Part shown: piece after piece, positions 1 through 11,968 of the stretch
How positions within the stretch are numbered: the stretch's first letter is position 1
How the letters are laid out: every line of letters starts with the position of its first letter
Assembly: GCA_001598975.1 (NCBI GenBank)
Contig: BBXU01002134.1
Location: 1-33,313 of the forward strand
Source: Parachlorella kessleri
Taxonomy: Eukaryota > Chlorophyta > Trebouxiophyceae > Chlorellales > Chlorellaceae
Length of the DNA stretch: 33,313 nucleotides
Direction: 5' to 3'
Notes under the pieces: model-generated
Databases searched by the model: none
What the model saw: only the letters and a program-made list of their open reading frames with translations
Told to the model about the DNA's origin: nothing
Position numbers and translations under genes: made by a program

Positions 1-17
1 GCGCCTGACCGACCGAC

Positions 18-3000
18 CTGTGTTGGGGCGGCAGATGGTGAACATGCCGGGCGCCCCCGGCTTCCGCAGCGCCAGCAGCACCCCGTGCCGGCCCGAGCCG
101 GGCATGGGCCGCCGCGACAGGCGGAAGCCGGAGCGGTCCTTGGGCCCCTGGCGCTCGTGCTCCAGCCGGGCAGCAGCGGCCTGCAGGGGACAGAAAGAAG
201 GAGGTGGGGCGAAAACTGGCTGGCAGCCATGAAATCCTGCTGGTACACATGAAATGCAATTCATGCTTACTTCCGGGCGTACGGGCACCAGGAGAGCCCC
301 AAGGCTGGATGTTTGTAGCTCACTGTGCCGCCTTGCCATGTACGCTTTGTGGTGACAGCTGCGCAGGTCCAAAACCTGGGCACTGCACAGACATGTTAAG
401 TTGCCCTTGGGGACGCCGCACACCTCAAAGGACATCCCACGATCAATCTCTATATTGTGCTGGAGGGTCCTCAGCTCCGTCAGCGGGTCTGTCCACAGCA
501 CCTGCACCCAGCAGCGGCCACGCAGGCACACACACTTCATTCGACTCCATCGGAGATGCTGGCTGGTACTACCATGTCAAATCCAGCAGCCGCATATCTG
601 CACCAGGACAGAATCACAAGCAGTCACACTTCCGCACGGTGAGTGGTCCCTGCACAGCATGTGCTCCGGGGGAATTCCAAGGCCAACACACCCATTGCGG
701 CCGGACCCCCAGCCCATGCCGCAGTGCTGTATTTAAGGGAGGGCCGGCCTGCGCCTGCACCCAGAACTGCGGCACCACCACCACCACATGCAGGACAGGT
801 CAGCGCTGACTCACCACCGGCTCCCCCTTGCGCTGCACCCGCTGCCCAGGGAGGTCCGACACCCCCTCAAAGTACTTGCCCTCAGCCTTGGCGGCGCGGA
901 TCTCGGAGGACAGCGTGGCCTGCAGCGCAGCCACACAGCCATAACACACTTGAAAGACCAGTCAACACCAGGGTGAGCAGCGGCACGCTTGGCCCACCCC
1001 ATCATCGATGACTACATCCCTGACGCAGGCATGCACACTTGCCAAAATATGGCCCCCAAAGGGACGCAGAGCAGACTTTGTGCTGTGCCGCTCAGACTGC
1101 TTTCGTAGCTGCCCACAAGGCAGCTACGAGAGGCTGCCGGCTGCACATCTGTCGCTGAGCAGCTACTCCACGGGATAGGACTTGGTTGTAGGTCGCCAGC
1201 CTTGCCTTGCCTGGAAATAGTTAAAGAGCAGGTTCTGGCGGGCCACGGGCAGCCCCAGCAGCCGGTTCAGGAACCGCCTGCAGGCACCAGGGGGGTGGGG
1301 GTGTGTTGGGGGGGGGGGTAGCACCCACAGCTTTGTGCGCTGGATCAGTGCCCCGTGGGCCTGGCTGGCCGGCCGGCCTGCCAATCAGCCAGCTGCCAGC
1401 CCGAAAGTGGTCCAGCAGGCGCCATGAGGGCATCAAGCGTCCCAGGCTCGCTCCTCAAGGCAGCACCGTCGGTCGTGCGTAACCCCTGCTACCACCCCTA
1501 CTGAAGGCATTGGCACGAGCCATGCACGCTAACTGGTGCAGGCGAGATCAGTACAAACTTACCAGTGACGGGTACCAGTGGTAGCTGTGCGGCAACTGCC
1601 CTGCCCAGCGCCCAACTCCCATGCCTGCCAAGGAAACCGCACCAGCCACGTCGCACCCTTGACAGTAAATCCCAAAGATTTAGCCCCACCCCCATCGCAC
1701 TGCAGCCTACAGCACAAGCATGCAGTCTCGCACCTGACGTCCCCGCCCTTCTTGTTGCTGGAGCCGGTCCCGGCTCCCAGCCCCGCCCCAGCCAGCACCG
1801 CCGCCCCCTCCTCCGCAACTGTGTCGGCCCTCGGCAGGTCCAGGCCCACCCCCATCACGTCCACGCACTCCCTCAGCCGCCCATGCAGCCGCTGGACTGC
1901 CTCCACCAGCTGCGCCGCGTTCAGGCGGCCACCCTCTGCAGCAGCAGCAGCAGCAGCAGACGCAGGGGCCGGCATGGGTGCGGGTGGCAGGGAGCTTGAG
2001 GTTTGTAGCTGGGGCGAAGAAGGGCAGCCGGGGCACTGGCACACGATGGGCAAGCTGGGCCTTGTGCAGGCAGCGGTGCAGCCCCGCAGCAGCGCTGGCG
2101 TGGATACCTGGCAGCTGTGGCAAGATTCCCTCCAGCTCCTCCTCGGGGATCCCCTCCAGCACCGCCTGCAGCCTCACGCCCTTGGGCAGCTGCGGGTTGT
2201 CCAACACCAGGAAGTCGTACATGCGCCTGGGGAAGGGGCGGGGGGCAACAAGGCGAACGTAAGGTGAGCTTCTCATTGGACCCCCTACAGCCCCAGCCTC
2301 GAGGCACCCTCCCCATGCAGCAATGCATGACAAGTCCTCCAGAGGCGACCTTGAAACCACACCTAATACGCAGGAAGGGTCCATGCACCTGCCAGAACCT
2401 GTAGCCTTGAGCACGGCTGCCAAGTTCCTGCTGGGCCCTGTTCCATCATGACCGTGGGCCTGACATACATCAGTGCCCGAACCGCACAAGAGCTGGCACA
2501 AGCTCAAGGCCGGCTGCACTACACACCCCGGTCCGCAGCCCTGCTCACTTGAGCGACTTGCGGCCCAGGGGGCTGTCAAAGTTGAGCTCCGACAGGTCCA
2601 GGCCCGAGGCGGCACGCCGGTCGCCGCGCGTCAGGGCCCCCAGGCTCTGGAGCCGCCGCGCCACCGCGGCCGCAAAGCGCCGCTCGCCGCCCACGTTGGT
2701 GAAGGCCAGCTTGTACAGCGGGGAGGACACCTCCACGACCAGGGGTGTGTGTGTGGAGGGGGGGGGGGGGCGCCTAATGGCTGGCTGGCAGTGCAGCACG
2801 TTGTCGCCGGGTAGGCAGCAGGGTGCAAGCAGGACTGCGCTTGACTGGCAGGGAGGATGGGGTACGGCTGGATCTTCCTTGTCCAGATGCATAGAGCAGA
2901 TGGCACGCAGCACGCAGCAGCCGAGCCACCAACAGAAAAGCGCACAAATACACAACACTGCAATGAGGTCACCTCAGCTGCAAATACTTGGAGGATGCGA

Positions 3001-6000
3001 AAGCCAACACATGTGCTTCACACTGCTGGACTTGCGCGGGATGCACCCAGCACGGCGGCCAGCCACTGTGGCACACCCACCTGGTTGCTGCGGTGGGAGC
3101 GGCCCAGCTGCTGTATGGCCTTGTCAGCGCTCCAGGGCAGCTCGATGGTGATGTGCACCCGCCGCCGCTGGTTGGCAGCCACCGCGGACGCATGCAGGGA
3201 GATGCCTGCGGCGGGATGCAGGTGCCTTCAACTCTTCACACGGGGGGCGCCAGCACCGCAAGCCTCTGACGGCACGCCAGAATACCCAGCCTTGACCAGG
3301 GCGGCATTTGGCCCACAGGACTCTACTCCTCCCCAGCCACCTCCGCACCCCGCATGCGCCCTAGCCTAGTTACTCTGCCTTCCTCACACCGTCAGTTTCG
3401 GATACCAACCCCCTGTCGACCCTCCACTGCTTCAACCCAACCAGCAGTACCCCCACCAGCCAGACCATTTCATCCCTGCTGGGCCGGCACCGACAGTCAA
3501 GGCCACAAGCTTGTTGCCCCACCATGAACCCTACTCCTCCTCGCATCCCACACATAACCGGGATGCAGCAGCTGGCCCAGCGCACGCTCCCACTTGCGCC
3601 CTGCACCAATCCTCACACAAGCCCTCCAGCCCCCACCACTGGCTGGCTGGCTGGCGGGCGGGCTTCCCCTGTTGGGCCCTGCAACCCTGGGCCACCCCGC
3701 CACCCGGCCACCTGGTGGCCACCAGCCAGTCAGTGCTCACCTGTGCTGGCCGCGTCGCTGACGATGGCCACCAGCTTCTTGCCCTCCATGAACGCCTGCT
3801 TCTCCTTGATGTTCAGCGAGTCCATGTCGGAGCTGTCGGGCTTGGCGCGGAGCTCGTAGGCGGGGCGGCCGCGCGCGTCACGCGCCACGCGCGCCTTGCG
3901 CCCTGCGGCAGGTGCAGCAAGGGTGCATGCGGGCTGTGCAGAGTGCCGAGCTGGCTGAGCAGAGGGCGTCCACACTGGGATCCGTGCCCACCAGGAACCA
4001 TGTATTATTATGACAAAAAGAAAGACTAGTCCACACTGGCTGTCTCAGGCTGACACTCAGCAGCAACTGCAAGGAAAGGCTCCGACAAGCAATATCCAAA
4101 CTGTCCGACAATGTACCCCCATGTACCACGCACAGCACCTCGCCCCACACGCGACGGCTGCCATGCATGCAAGTCACAAACACCTCACTTGGCAGAAGCA
4201 AGCAACAGAAGTCCCAGAGTCAGTCAGTCAGTCAGCCGGCCGCCAGCCACCCCAACCACCTGTCATCTCCGCCACCTGCTTGGGCCCCCCCAGCTCGTCA
4301 ATCAGCTGGTCCAGGAAGTTGGGCGGCAGCGCCAGCTTGGAGATGCGCTGCAGCAGGCCCTGCTTCAGATTTAGGCAAGCCTCCACCTGTACCTGCCTCT
4401 CGGCGGGGGGCTGGCCAGGCGTGGCTGCTCCTGCAGTGAGGGGGAGGCAAACGGCAAGGTAAATAAAAAAGTAAAAGTGGCGCTGGCAGTCGTGGAGTGC
4501 GACTCCGCCGCTGCCGCCGCTGTCAGGGTGCCAGCAGGCTGGCGGGCAACCCGGGGTATCTGCACTAGCTCTGCAGCTGGCACAGGCATTTAGCGCAGGC
4601 AGGTACACATTACCACCCCCTTGACCCTTCTTCCCCGTCATCCATTTCATTGCTTAGAATGCCTCCTGCACTAGATGTACAAATATTTGTCAAACTCGAG
4701 CTAGTATGCGTCAGTTTCCACTGCCTGGGGAAGCTGCTGTGGTGATAGTGGACAAGAAGAAGTCCCAGCGTCCCCACATGTTGGTCAGTGGGCCTCTCCC
4801 CGCGCCCCACCTGGCTGCTGGCTGGCCCCCTCCACCACCTCGGCCTTGTGGGTGGGGAAGTGGTTGGTGACCAGCTGCGTCAGGATCTCGCGGGTGGTGC
4901 TCACCCAGCCGCAGGCAGCCCCAGGCTCCAACCCTAGAGAGTCGGCGGCAGCCTCGCCAGTGCTCTGCAAGGGGGGCCAACACAGAGCAACAGCACACAC
5001 TGGGGCGGAAATAAGCGGACCAAGCAGCGAGGGGGTGATCCACATAGCCAGGTGGCCGACTGACTGCTGGCTGCTCGTCTTTGTGCAGTACTGCACAGCT
5101 GTTACAGCAGAGCCGCACTCGCTGGCCAACCAGCACCAGCACCAGCAGGAGGGCATGCCCTGCACTTTCTTTTCAGGACGCGTAGAGAGCTCGTCCGCCA
5201 CCAGCCAAAAAAACATCAAACCCATCAAGTCCGTTACGTCCCGGCCAGAGGAGGGGTGGGTTACCTGCAGGCCCACCACCACCGCCAGCCCCGCCTCCAA
5301 AGCCGCCTTGGCCTCCTTGACCACCACGGGGATCTGCACAGCAGCAGGGGCGCACAAACGCAGCAGCACATCACTGTGCGCTTGCGGACTTCACACGGTC
5401 GGACAAACGGCCTTCAGTACTGCTTGCTGGATTTCCTGGTATTAAACCGCTGCTGCCTCAAGACTGACTACGGCCCGCTCACTCGCCGGCATGGGCGATG
5501 TACGGGGGCTCCCCACAAACCCAGGGAAGCGCACAGGTGGACCTTCAGCCATCAGCCCCGACCTTTACCTTGAGGCTGACGCAAAGCAGCTTGAAGAAGC
5601 GCTGCTGAGCCGCCCAGTACGGCTTCCAGGGGTCCTGGCTGCACCATCATCAACGGCCAGGTGGTGCGTTGGCCAATCAACCCCTTCCCAAACTCTGGTG
5701 GGGGTAAAGCTGGTAGCCGAGGTTCTTACGCGTGGTTTGCAGAGTTCTGTTGCCACTTCAGGTGGCCCTCCTCATGAAGCCACGCACAGCAACAAAGCTG
5801 GCAGGTGCAGGCACACGCGAGCTGTCAATCTGGTTAGGTGGGACCTGTACTGCGCGTCAAGCCGCTTCCTTGGCACCCGGGCCCCGCACGGCTCACCTGC
5901 CCCCTGTAGCCGCCTGCGCAGCTGCCAGCGCCCCTCTCAAGTCCTGCCACAGCCGTACCGCGCCGTCGTACATGGCCACCTGCTGAGACGTTAGTCGGCA

Positions 6001-6834
6001 CTCCAGCTCTGAGAACTCAGCCTCCCTGCATACGGACCAACCTACCGTCAGAATGACCCGCCACACTGGCAATCCTGCCGAGCAACCCCTCAGATGCCTG
6101 TCAACAAGCGTACCGAGTGCAGCTCAAACCCCACTGACTTCCTTGCCCGACAGCTCCACAAAGCATGCAAACCAGCTAGGAGATTGCAGCCAACCACACC
6201 AGAGTGGACTTCCCAAAGAGTCAGCCGGCCAGCACAAATGCGGGTTTACCCCACAGAATCCTTTGAAATGACCCGACACGGAGGCACAAAAACACCAATC
6301 ATGCGTGCGCTTCACAACTCCTGCACCCACCTGAAGGACAGACCGCGCGCAACATACAGGCCATCGCCCTTGAGCTCCATGGCCAGCATCTCCATGAACG
6401 ACACGCCCCTGTGCCCAACGAGGACCAACCCAAGTTTGCCACAATGCCATGAAGCACGGTGATGCTTACGCTATTGCGGTAAGGCCCCCGAAAAGGTACA
6501 AAAGTGGGTGCCAACCATGGACACCTGGAAGCGCCCAAGCCAAGCAGCAGCTCGCAGCTGCGTCTGTTGCACCGTCGTGCTGTTGCAGGCGCTACCCTTT
6601 CTTTCTTAGCTCCTACTTTTACCCGGCCGCCACCCTGGCCAACCACGTGGAACTGGACATCCAGTTAGCAAGCAAACAGCCAGTGCACAGCAGACAGTGC
6701 AGCATCAAGGCCAGAAGAGACAGGAGGCTCCCTGCCCAGCCCCTGACAGCGCACCGTCGCAGGAACCCTGTCCCCACCCACAACAAGTCACCAGAAAGGC
6801 TCAGAGCACCAGCTGTGCCTGCAGGCACACAAAG

Positions 6835-6890
<56 letters not shown>

Positions 6891-9495
6891 CCATGGCCAA
6901 TCATGAGCTGATACAGCTGCTCCTGTCGACATGGTGGCCACCCACCCACCTCTTCTTCATGGAGTCCAGGAAGGCTTCAAAGTCTGGGAAGGCGGAGCCG
7001 GTGCCCCAAAGGCCCAGGCGGGTCATGTACGCCATGTTGCCCACCTCGGACACGCCTGCACCAAGGCGCAACCAGCGGGCCAGGCTGTAAGCTGTGATGT
7101 AGAGAGCGGCGAGGGAGGTGCACGAATGCTGCTAATGAGGGCGGGGGAGGGCGCCAGGGCTGTGTTGGTACCCGGGACGGGACTTGCACCATGCTGCAGA
7201 TGGAAAATGGGGCGTAGGAGGGACTCAAAGAGTCTCGCACAGGCAACAAAGAGCAAACGTGCCAGCATACGCCAAGCCGAGCAACACTGCACTGGGCAGC
7301 AGCAAATTACCTCTGGCAGGCCCCTGATACATGACGGCAATGTCATGGGCTCCCTCTCCCTCCCCGACTCACCTGTGGCGCTGCAGTAGACCACCCTGGC
7401 CCGGGGCAGCATGCGCTGCAGCTCCAGCACACAGGTTGCAACCTTGGTGCTCTGGCTCTCCTTGATGCTGAAGTTCTTGGCCTTGTGGCCTGCGTGAAGT
7501 GTTAGCAAGGAGGACCTCCTGAGGGCCAAAGCCAACCTTATGCAGCAAACACAACATCCAAGAGTCCTTATGCCCTCAGGCCACCAGTGGAACGCACATG
7601 AGATGCATCTGGAAGCAAACAGGTGGTAGGCTACATGGCGGGCAGCCAGGGGCACAAGCACCTGGGTCCAGCACGCGAAGTGCGCCTCTTCCAGCACCGA
7701 CAAATCACCAACGAATCCACACACATCTCCCTGGGCTCGACCTGCCCAAGCAACAGCCCGCCTTGCCTCGCACACACCTAGCCCCAACCACTTCCCCTTC
7801 CCGGCGCCTGCAACTCACACTCGTCCAGCACGATGCACCCCTCAAAGCCGGGCCCTCCCAGCCAGTCCGCCAGCTGCTGCAGCCGGCTGCGGCCCCTCAG
7901 GCTGCTCACCAGCGTGGAGTACGTCCTGCACGACGGACGGGGGAGAGACACAAGGGGAGACAGTGAAGGGCAAGCTTGAGGCAGGAGAGGCCATACGGAG
8001 TGCCGGCGCGGTGCCAGGACTGGGTGCTGCATCTAGCAAGGTGACGCACAGTGAGGTGGTCAGTGCGGAAGTGGCAAGGCCAGCCCGCAGGAGGCAGCCT
8101 CCATGCATCCCCCAAATTGCCGGCACGCACACCACACCCAGCCTGGCGCGAGGATGGTTCCGGCTGCCCCACACATGCTGCTCTTGCGCCGCACGCTCAC
8201 ATGAACATGACGCCGTCCTGGGGTGTGTTGGTGACCTTGTCAAGCGACTGGACATTGTTGTGCACGGGGATGTGGCTCCCCAGGTCGCGCAGGTCGCGCA
8301 AAGCGTCCTGCACAGGTTGTACCATGACCCACATCGGGCGCCTCCCTTGCCCAGCTTGTAGGCTGTACACAGACCAAGGAAGTCCTGACCATGAAGGCAA
8401 GCAGGGGCCTCTCACCGAGCTTTGCTAGCGCCGCCAAATGATCATGCACATAGCTCCTGGCAACAACATCCGCTGCCCCCTCCCTAAACCTATACCTAGC
8501 CGAGAGGGCAACGAGGATCAGCGTCAGCCCGCGTAAACCCCCCCACGCCGCACTCGAACACCCAAGCGTTGGCCTCAACTCGTGCCCCACCTGATAGAGG
8601 TCTGTGGATGTGGACACCCACACATGCTTGCGGCGGCCGCGCACGTAGTTGTCTAGGATGATGCCGCTCACCTGGCGCCCCTTCCCCACGCCCGCACCAT
8701 CCCCTATAAAGAACCCACACCTGCACGCAGACCAAAGTAACAGCTTGAACCTGCACTCTGGCAAGCTACAACAACCAAAATTTGACACACCTGCGTCTGT
8801 GTCTGGACAGTTATGAAGTAGCAGCAGCAAGGGGCAGCAGGAACTTCAATCAGAACATACTTCAGCATGCACAGGCACTGCCCAGGGCTCCCACCTTTCT
8901 CCGCTAGGCAGCCAGGACAGGTGCTTGGTGCAGGCATAGAGAATGCCCTCCAGTTGCAGCTGGCTCAGCTTGCCGCTGTCCACCACCTGTGGGCCAAGGG
9001 AGCCTCACTTCACTTATAACACTTGCACAAGCAGAGCAGCACCTCCGGAGCTGTGCCATGAAGCGTGTGGAGCTGTTGCTGGAACCTCGGGTACAGGCAA
9101 CTCTTGAGGGCCTACAGCTTGCGTCGTAGCACCAGTTGCGGGGAGCATTTACGGTCGCTACAGCTAGCTGGCTTGCCTCAGGTGGCAGGGCGTCCCAGAG
9201 GGGGTAGTCAGAAGTTGGCAGGGGTATTGCACTGAGCGACGCTGGCTCGGCAATATCCCCTGGGTGAGGCCGGCCACGGTCCACAGAGCGGCACACATAA
9301 GTGGAAAATATCTCCTTGCTCAACGTTTCTCCCCCCTGGAGGGAGATTCGACAGCCAAGGTCGTTTCAGTCTTCTTGACCACGTATGCTGCAACGGCATG
9401 GCTGGCGTGTCGTACGCTGACTGCTCAGCATGTGCTCCACTGAGGTCGCTCACCTCTCCCACATCTTCCTCGAGCCCTGCTACTGGTTGGTTCAT
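18..9495 (-). CDS. SBNO: Strawberry-notch (SBNO) helicase-like regulator, 3' end outside window
   Basis: SBNO proteins are nuclear DExH/helicase-C-like regulators of transcription and chromatin. Exons, 5' to 3' on the minus strand: 9495-9454, 9335-9177, 8986-8895, 8720-8591, 8307-8201, 7925-7819, 7489-7373, 7055-6950, 6408-6331, 6025-5897, 5638-5569, 5333-5265, 4964-4811, 4430-4260, 3902-3741, 3205-3081, 2730-2549, 2226-2108, 1935-1734, 1277-1211, 919-815, 180-18. Phases close throughout, giving about 885 codons here. Motifs seen: [11 protein letters not shown] before the core; Walker [10 protein letters not shown] (exon 4); DECHKAKN split across exons 6/7; SATG (exon 7); [12 protein letters not shown] (exon 8); [15 protein letters not shown] (exon 14); [17 protein letters not shown] and arginine-finger [11 protein letters not shown] (exon 16); [15 protein letters not shown] (exon 20); ICRPNTG at the last exon end. 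Introns 2 and 20 appear to start with GC. The start is the least certain part: plant homologues have longer N-termini, so exons above 9495 may be missing. Confidence 0.9.
1291..1319. repeat. G-rich low-complexity tract in an SBNO intron
   Basis: Runs of G with scattered T lie in SBNO intron 19, between exons at 1734 and 1277. As read from the gene (minus strand) this is a C-rich tract 14-40 nt upstream of the exon 20 acceptor, so it may serve as the polypyrimidine tract. Confidence 0.6.
1938..1959. repeat. GCA/CTG trinucleotide run at the exon 19 acceptor of SBNO
   Basis: About seven GCA units. On the minus strand they read as (CTG)n ending in CAG. Phase requires the acceptor exactly at the end of this run (exon 19 begins at 1935), so the repeat would act as polypyrimidine-like tract and splice acceptor. 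Read through in the downstream frame it would encode poly-Ala. Confidence 0.6.
2745..2770. repeat. GT/G-rich simple repeat in an SBNO intron
   Basis: A short GT run followed by at least 12 consecutive G residues, in SBNO intron 16, 15-40 nt from the exon 17 acceptor at 2730. On the gene strand it is C-rich and probably contributes to the acceptor tract. Confidence 0.6.
6835..6892. repeat. Tetranucleotide microsatellite (CCTG)n, about 14 units
   Basis: Uninterrupted CCTG/TGCC tandem repeat of about 58 nt inside SBNO intron 8 (between exons 6950 and 6408). Open frames crossing it on either strand are artefacts of the repeat (poly Cys-Leu-Pro-Ala or Gly-Arg-Gln-Ala). Confidence 0.95.
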
Positions 9496-9982
9496 GCCTT
9501 GGTCCCCTGTCTATTTTCAAGGCACGGTACTGCCAGGGATGGAGGCTGCAGGAATGATCACTTAGGGCCAGGCTGGAGTAGGCCCCTTGGCGCTCCAGTT
9601 ACTGAGTCATCCCGATAGAAGGTAAGCAACCTGAGCACATGAAGGAATGACAAGGTACAGTTGAAATGTGTCTTTACCTGCTGTGCCTGCTAGGATGACT
9701 TAGGGCGCTAGTGTGCCCATGGTTAACCGTTAGCGTAACATTTGCTTGGTTAAGGGTCCTGTTCGCATTCTTATACCTTTTCTAGTTTGGCACAGGCCGC
9801 CTAAGAGATTTGGGGCTGTTCGCTGTCCCTGCAAGCCTACTTCGCCTGCTAGTTAGTCTTGCAACCACCACTCTTACCACCGTTGAACACTTGCTTTGAG
9901 CGTACACTGCAGTTATCAATTGGGCACTTCATTGCACCCTATTCGTGATTTGAACCGGACCATTTGAACGGGGCAGCCAGTC
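9496..9982. other. Intergenic region between SBNO start and transposase remnant
   Basis: No convincing gene. It would hold the SBNO promoter (or missing upstream SBNO exons) and the left end of the Harbinger-type element. Stretches near 9756 (AAGGGTCCTGTTCG) and 9808 (GGGGCTGTTCGCTG) vaguely resemble PIF/Harbinger terminal repeats, but I found no matching inverted copy to the right, so no TIR is called. Confidence 0.5.
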
Positions 9983-11890
9983 ATGGAGGAGACACTCCTC
10001 ACTGTCATCATCACAGTTGTGGCATTGACAATACTAGCCTGCCAGCAGACTCTCATCTCGCCACGTCGGCCTTCTAAGAGGCGTCGCTATGACACCACTC
10101 TGCTGGCCCTCATCCCCTCCAGCCAGCCTGCCGCCATGCACGCCCTTGCAGCGGCTGCCCTGCACACCTCAGGTCCTGGGTCTGTCTTTGGTTGGTACCA
10201 GAGGCCCAGGAGTGGCCACTTCTGGCAGGTTAAAGTCCTGCAGCACTGGGACGACAACGAGTTCCGCCGCCATTTCAGGGTTTCCCAGTATGTACACCTT
10301 GCCTTCGTGTTCCCTTAGTAGTCCAAATTGTGGCATACCACATAGTATATGACCTCCGGACTTACTCTGTGCAGGTCCTTCTTTGCCTTGCTGTCCCAAA
10401 GTCTGGATCCTCTCATTGTGAAGAAGGACACCAACTATAAACCTGCTATTGAGACTCAGCGCCGCCTGGCCGTCTTTCTGGATTTTCTAGCTCATGGGGG
10501 TTCCTACCGTCAAGTGGGTGAACGCTACAACATGGGCAAGTCGACCGTGGCTTAGGCCATTGAGCAGGTGAGGGTAGGCTTATTGAAGCAGCATAGCAAC
10601 TGGGAGAAGACAGCACTCCTGCATTTACGCTGGACAGATAGTAGTGTGTGGCGGTTTGCACGGCAAGGCCACATAATATGGAGGTTCGAGCATCATGTCC
10701 GAGTCAAGGAAGTTGGATCTGCTGCAGGTTGCCTTGGCACTTTGCGAAGTCTGGCTTGGAACCATCAAATTCCCCAGTGACCCGGCTCGCATCCGTCAGA
10801 TTGAGCGTGGCTTTCGAATGGGATACGGAGTGCCTGGGGCTGTGGGTGCCACTGATGGCATGCATGTGCCCATTCAGAAGCCTCAAGTGGTAAGCCTGTA
10901 CATTGAAGTGTAGGTGCATGGCGTGCTAGAGTCTATGGTGCCTAGCTTGCAAGTAGGCCCCTTCCCCCCTGCCTTGCGAGGGATGGTGGTTCCCATCCCT
11001 TTCCACTGTGATATTGTGCTCTGCTGTATTGTTTTTATAGCCTTTAAACCAGATCCTGGCCTACAGTGGTTTTGCCTGTTTGCAGGGCGGTGATGACTAT
11101 TACAACCGCAAGCAGTTTGCCAGCCTGACTGGGCAGTTTACGGCAGATGCCCACTACCGTTGCCTTGATCTGTTATGGGGATACCCAGGCAGCGTACACG
11201 ACTCGCGCATGTTCCGCAACAGCAGCCTGAAAAAGCGCATTGTCTCCGGCGACATCCCACTCCTTTCCATGCCGCCCATTCAGGTTGGTACCAGTGCGTG
11301 CCCCTGTCTCTTATTAGTGAACGCTCCTGTTGGGTGTGAGCCAGCCAAGTATGACGTAGATGCATGCATGCGGTCAGTGGCGAGACGCCAACCGCAACAC
11401 ACTTGGCTTCTGGCACTGCTTCAACCAAGTCTGTTTCCACTGAGTTGCAGCTTGCCGATGACTCTATCCCCTACTACCTGCTGGCTGACTCTGGCTACTC
11501 CAACACAGCCTACCTGCTCACCCCATTCGACCACCGCTCCGACCTGTCCCCAGAGCAGAGGGTGTACAACAAGCAGCTCTCCTCTGCCCACATGGTGGTG
11601 AAGCTGATGGTTGGCATGGTCAAGGCACGCTGGGGGTTGCTGCTGGGCCCGATGCGGACCTCGGTCGGTCTCAGCACTGTGCTGGTCTTCTGCGCTATCA
11701 TCCTACACAACCTATGCCTGGACTTGGCCAGCAGCTGGACATGGACTGGTGGCAGGCATATGAGCAGCGCCAGCGGGGCCCCGAGGACGAGCCAGAGCAG
11801 CAGCAGGTGGGCAGGGAGCTGTCACCAGCAGACGAAGACGGCAGCAACCTGCGGGCTACCATGGTGTCCTACACCAACCGGCGCCACTGA
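9983..11890 (+). pseudogene. PIF/Harbinger (HARBI1-like, DDE_Tnp_4) transposase, inactivated
   Basis: Five exons rebuilt from homology and splice sites: 9983-10287, 10375-10567, 10728-10889, 11086-11283, 11451-11890, about 430 codons, a normal length for the family. Seen: HTH-like GGSYRQVGERYNMGKSTV; first catalytic Asp in VGATDGMHVPIQKP (10854-10856); DDYYNRK; second Asp in GSVHDSRMF (11200-11202); PYYLLADSGYSN; C-terminal AIILHNLCLDL. Three lesions: an in-frame TAG at 10553-10555 inside the HTH; a 1-nt loss at 11727-11729, after which the true frame resumes (QQLDMDWWQAYEQ) to TGA at 11888; and, where the third catalytic residue Glu is expected (HSVIE in HARBI1), Lys at 11601-11603 (HMVVK). 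Known enzymes of this family cut and paste DNA with a DDE triad and 3-bp target duplications. This copy should be inactive. TIRs were not found. Confidence 0.88.
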
Positions 11891-11925
11891 GAGTGCAGCA
11901 CGGGCAGCCAATGTCCCTCAGCACA

Positions 11926-11968
11926 ACAATGGTGTTCTTAAACACCGACAACGGTGTTCTTCAACACC
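11926..11968. repeat. Tandem pair of 21-nt palindromic units after the transposase stop
   Basis: Two direct copies, period 22, differing at two positions: 11926-11946 and 11948-11968. Each contains GGTGTT-(4 nt)-AACACC, so each can fold into a small hairpin. The unit begins 35 nt after the transposase stop. It could be a 3' UTR hairpin pair or a subterminal repeat of the element. Confidence 0.75.

Noticed and set aside
1707..2615. 302-residue minus-strand ORF across SBNO exons 18 and 19
   Set aside because: Only its middle part (exon 18) is real coding. The rest reads through introns and continues in a wrong frame with poly-Cys and poly-Gly.
6619..6900. ORF with repeated Gly-Arg-Gln-Ala
   Set aside because: Translation of the CCTG microsatellite; an artefact.
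9756..9822. Harbinger-like terminal inverted repeat
   Set aside because: Weak resemblance only; no inverted partner or target duplication found downstream of the transposase.
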